From Alkaliphilus transvaalensis ATCC 700919 (GTDB lineage: Bacteria > Bacillota > Clostridia > Peptostreptococcales > Natronincolaceae): a stretch of DNA of 64,000 nt. The position numbers and the translations under genes were made by a program. The stretch spans positions 372,001-436,000 of the forward strand of contig NZ_JHYF01000002.1 of assembly GCF_000621485.1 (NCBI RefSeq), written 5' to 3'. The stretch's first letter is position 1. Each line of letters begins with the position of its first letter. This document shows positions 63,006 to 64,000 of this stretch, in pieces. Under the pieces are notes generated by a model. The model had not been told where the DNA came from. It did no database searches and worked only from the letters and a program-made list of their open reading frames with translations.

Positions 63006-63705
63006 AATTGAAAATGTTAATGCCTATTATGGTTATATTCAAGCCTTAAAAAATGTCTCCCTTGAGGTTCCAAAGGGGAAAATCGTCGCTCTTTTAGGTG
63101 CAAATGGTGCTGGTAAAACAACAACCCTTAAGGCGATTTCTGGCCTAATAGGGGTCCAAGAAGGTGACATTAAGTTAGAAGGAAAAAGTATCAAAAACGA
63201 TGCCGTCGAAAAAATTGTGGCAAAGGGAATCATTCAATCTCCAGAAGGCAGACAGGTGTTTGCCGATCTAACCGTTGAAGAAAACTTGAAAATTGGAGCC
63301 TACACTCGAAAAGATCGCCATAACATTAATCAATCCTATGATCAAGTGTATGGGTATTTTCCAAGACTTAAGGAAAGAAAAAAGCAAGAAGCCGGAACCC
63401 TTTCTGGAGGAGAACAGCAAATGTTAGCCATCGGAAGAGCCTTGATGGCTAATCCTAAACTATTACTTTTAGATGAACCTTCTTTAGGTTTAGCACCTTT
63501 AATTGTTAAAGATATTTTCTCAATTGTAAAGGATATCAACAGCCAAGGAACAACGATATTATTGGTTGAGCAAAATGCTATGCAGGCCTTAGCAATATCC
63601 CATTATGGTTATATCTTAGAGACTGGTAAGGTGGTTCATCAAGGAGAGGCTAAGGATTTAATAAAAGACGAGAAAGTTAAGCAGGCTTACTTAGGTGGCC
63701 ATTAA
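62998..63705 (+). CDS. livF: ABC transporter ATP-binding protein (LivF-like)
   Basis: About 235 residues. LKIENVNAYYGYIQALKNVSLEVP, Walker A ALLGANGAGKTTTLK, GIIQSPEGRQVFADLTVEENL, the standard signature LSGGEQQML and LLLDEPSLGLAP are all present. The ATG at 62998 lies inside the end of livG after GGAGACGAGG; the longer frame from 62857 is an overlap with livG and not used. Confidence 0.94.
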   Translation: MLKIENVNAYYGYIQALKNVSLEVPKGKIVALLGANGAGKTTTLKAISGLIGVQEGDIKLEGKSIKNDAVEKIVAKGIIQSPEGRQVFADLTVEENLKIGAYTRKDRHNINQSYDQVYGYFPRLKERKKQEAGTLSGGEQQMLAIGRALMANPKLLLLDEPSLGLAPLIVKDIFSIVKDINSQGTTILLVEQNAMQALAISHYGYILETGKVVHQGEAKDLIKDEKVKQAYLGGH

Positions 63706-63727
63706 ATAAAACTAGGAGGGAAATAAT

Positions 63728-64000
63728 ATGAAATATTTTAAAAAGAACAAAGTAGTTATGTTGGCATTAATGTTGGTATTCGTAGTTTCATTAGCAGCTT
63801 GCCAGTCTAATGAAACAGGTGGCAAAGACTGGGCTCAAGGTGTTACTGAAGATACAGTAACTGTAGGTACAATTGGTGTTATGGCAGGTCCCCTTTCCTT
63901 TATTGGCTTACCCTACTATCAAGGGATGGAAGCTTATTTCAATGCCGTTAATGATGATGGTGGTGTGAATGGTAGAACAATTCAACTGTTAAAAGAAGAT
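63728..64000 (+). CDS. Branched-chain-type ABC substrate-binding lipoprotein (partial)
   Basis: Cut by the window end after 91 codons. A lysine-rich start and hydrophobic helix (MKYFKKNKVVMLALMLVFVV) end in the lipobox SLAAC, so the protein is a lipoprotein processed by LspA. TVTVGTIGVMAGPLSFIGLPYYQGMEAYFNAVND is the start of a type I periplasmic-binding fold of the LivJ/AmiC class (seen as TIGVMAGP). GGAGG precedes the ATG. Only an N-terminal quarter is present, so ligand residues cannot be read. Confidence 0.88.
   Translation, partial: MKYFKKNKVVMLALMLVFVVSLAACQSNETGGKDWAQGVTEDTVTVGTIGVMAGPLSFIGLPYYQGMEAYFNAVNDDGGVNGRTIQLLKED

Overview
The window is about 64 kb of AT-rich, densely packed DNA from a low-GC, endospore-forming anaerobe of the class Clostridia. 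The call rests on gene order and content: yicC-remA-gmk-rpoZ-coaBC-priA-def-fmt, rsmB-rlmN-prpC-prkC-rsgA-rpe-thiN, asp23-yloV-recG-rsmD-coaD-ylbJ and obg-yhbY are arranged as in Clostridia. YlbJ, a YteA-type zinc-finger protein and DUF421/DUF1657 proteins point to sporulation, and GTG/TTG starts are common. The genus cannot be fixed from sequence alone. I saw no rRNA, tRNA, CRISPR array, intact transposase or prophage.

Layout. 1-8.3 kb is a loose accessory region: an M24 peptidase, a TSCPD protein, a C_GCAxxG_C_C protein with a TDT-family transporter, three small minus-strand genes (two are close paralogues of unknown function), a tautomerase, a YetF/DUF421 protein, a CLC-F-like channel/antiporter and a DUF1657 protein. 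8.4-12.5 kb is a division and envelope operon (HlyD-like adaptor, yggS, sepF, yggT, ylmH, divIVA). 12.9-19.0 kb holds mtnN, a DAHP synthase, the yteA-like gene, lspA, rluD and the pyrimidine genes pyrR-uraA. Each of these last two has its own PyrR-binding leader; the first looks transcriptional and the second translational. 19.2-30.6 kb runs rqcH (minus), dapF, then the yicC-to-fmt housekeeping run, a DUF116 protein and a YugP-type protease.

31.4-35.8 kb looks like an insertion into the conserved order: a P5C dehydrogenase gene behind a long, possibly structured leader, and a GntR(YtrA)-ABC transporter operon with an inverted repeat over its promoter. 35.8-53.9 kb returns to housekeeping: rRNA methylation, the PrpC/PrkC phosphatase-kinase pair, ribosome biogenesis GTPases, rpmB, YloU/YloV, RecG, CoaD, YlbJ, Obg and YhbY.

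54.2-64.0 kb is the most distinctive part: a PAS-containing sigma-54 activator, an exact-looking -24/-12 promoter, then two alpha/beta hydrolases, a KASIII-like enzyme with an apparent Cys-His-His triad, a CoA-transferase and a complete Liv-type ABC importer whose substrate-binding lipoprotein runs off the window end. Together these look like an inducible uptake and CoA-dependent breakdown system for a small acid, amide or ester of unknown identity.
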